Source: Pseudomonas neuropathica
GTDB lineage: Bacteria > Pseudomonadota > Gammaproteobacteria > Pseudomonadales > Pseudomonadaceae
DNA: 64,000 nucleotides
NCBI RefSeq assembly: GCF_015461835.1
Contig: NZ_JACOPX010000011.1
Span: 62,001 to 126,000, forward strand
Direction: 5' to 3'
Position numbers and translations under genes: made by a program. Under the pieces are notes generated by a model. The model saw only the letters and a list, made by a program, of their open reading frames with translations. It did not search any database and was not told the origin of the DNA. Shown here one piece after another: positions 63,291-64,000 of this stretch (position 1 is the stretch's first letter; the number at the start of each line of letters is the position of its first letter).

Positions 63291-63587
63291 CGATGTGATC
63301 CTCATGGCCATCTGCGTGGCCGGCGAAAAGTGGCTGATCAGGTGTGCTGCTAACGGTTGCTACGCAAGGTGTAAAGAATCTGTATTGGTGTTGGGGCGAG
63401 TGTGGGGCCGGCGCTGCCGCGAACCTTATCCATGGGCGACATGGTGCAATCTGTTCCCGACGCGCAACCCCCGGTGGTTGGGGGCTGGTCGCGATAAGTA
63501 TGCCGATGTCGCGGATAGGTAAACGGACGGTTCACGCTATACGCAGAATCGCCGACATGAGGCCGACAGTCGGCCGTGGAGAACAGC
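63291..63587. promoter_or_regulatory. gbcA-gbcB divergent promoter region with GbdR-like repeats
   Basis: GGTCGCGATAAGT at 63487 and TGTCGCGGATAGG at 63507 form a 20-21-base direct repeat, about 70 bases before gbcB. The first copy matches the GGTCGC...AGT motif found before cbcX/sdaB and caiX/cdhR. GGCCGACAGTCGGCC at 63561-63575 is a hairpin just above the gbcB ribosome site. No gene otherwise. Confidence 0.6.
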
Positions 63588-64000
63588 ATGTCCAACAGCT
63601 TCCTGAATCCGGTCACCACCCAGACCTGGGCCAATGGCCGACACATCGTCCGTTGCGTCAAAGTCATCCAGGAAACCTGGGACGTGCGCACCTTCTGCTT
63701 TATGGCCGACCAGCCGATCCTGTTCTTCTTCAAGCCCGGGCAGTTCGTGACCCTGGAGCTGGAAATCGAAGGCCAGCCGATCATGCGCTCGTACACGATC
63801 TCCAGTTCGCCGTCGGTGCCGTACAGCTTTTCGGTGACGATCAAACGGGTGCCGGGTGGCAAGGTGTCCAACTGGTTGCACGACACGCTTCATGAGGGGC
63901 AAGAGCTGGCGGTGCACGGGCCGGTCGGGCTGTTCAATGCCATCGATTTCCCGAGCCCGAAAGTGCTGTACCTGAGCGGCGGCGTCGGCATCACGCCGTG
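63588..64000 (+). CDS. gbcB: Glycine betaine monooxygenase reductase subunit, N-terminal part (runs off window)
   Basis: The first 137 residues of a ferredoxin-NAD(P)H reductase-type electron donor for GbcA. The ATG at 63588 follows GTGGAGAA. FKPGQFVTLELE near 50 and MRSYTISSSP near 68 are the flavin-binding RxYS-type motifs; VLYLSGGVGITP at the window edge starts the nucleotide domain. The NAD and 2Fe-2S parts lie outside. Confidence 0.93.
   Translation, partial: MSNSFLNPVTTQTWANGRHIVRCVKVIQETWDVRTFCFMADQPILFFFKPGQFVTLELEIEGQPIMRSYTISSSPSVPYSFSVTIKRVPGGKVSNWLHDTLHEGQELAVHGPVGLFNAIDFPSPKVLYLSGGVGITP

Overview
The window is chromosomal DNA of a fluorescent Pseudomonas (P. fluorescens group). 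This rests on gene content and order (tkt-epd-pgk-fba; the betaine and carnitine catabolic block ordered as in P. aeruginosa PA5372-PA5411), high-GC codon use, and many REP-type palindromes of the kinds seen in that group. I see no rRNA, tRNA, CRISPR array, prophage or transposase gene. Gene names come from recognising families and synteny by eye; no search was run.

Layout. 1-5.4 kb: glycolysis and pentose phosphate genes (tkt 3' end, epd, pgk, two small lipoproteins, fba). 5.4-9.8 kb: a small accessory zone with a hipBA toxin-antitoxin pair between two copies of one terminator, a DUF6124-type gene behind a structured leader, an AT-rich patch of unknown small genes, and a PL7 alginate lyase. 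9.9-24.4 kb: housekeeping and signalling genes (REC-PAS-GGDEF-EAL protein, metallopeptidase, ElaA acetyltransferase, solute-binding protein, YccS, flavoprotein, DbpA, MdtD-like exporter, a TldD/PmbA-like pair).

24.6-64 kb is one large quaternary-amine catabolic locus. Choline is taken up by BetT and oxidised to glycine betaine by BetA and BetB, under BetI. CbcXWV imports choline, betaine or carnitine. Carnitine is handled by CaiX, CdhA, CdhC and CdhB, with a gamma-butyrobetaine dioxygenase in the same cluster and CdhR as activator. Betaine is demethylated by GbcAB to dimethylglycine, then by DgcAB with a dedicated ETF pair to sarcosine. SdaB handles serine made from the resulting glycine. GbdR is the betaine-responsive activator. 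I find a shared promoter motif (GGTCGC followed by AGT, paired about 20-21 bp apart) in front of cbcX/sdaB, caiX/cdhR and gbcA/gbcB, and a convincing sigma-54 promoter in front of gbdR.

Two features inside this locus are not explained by betaine catabolism. First, 54.23-54.86 kb has no real gene and carries imperfect tandem repeats, each with a perfect DnaA box in the same orientation (spacings 150, 182 and 182 bp), plus a fifth perfect box downstream. It looks like a DnaA-binding or titration locus. Second, 55.2-61.9 kb encodes an uncharacterised trio: a 1150-residue GMC oxidoreductase fused to an alpha/beta hydrolase (with a ferredoxin-like Cys motif and a Cys in the nucleophile position), a membrane-anchored diheme cytochrome c, and a metallophosphoesterase.

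Three repeat families fill many gaps: type A (CGCGAGCAAGCTCGCTCCCACA-like REP pairs), type B (GTAGGAGCTGCCGAAGGCTGCGAT-like pairs) and type C (nested palindromes of about 160-190 bp with CCCTCACCC...CTCTCCC ends).
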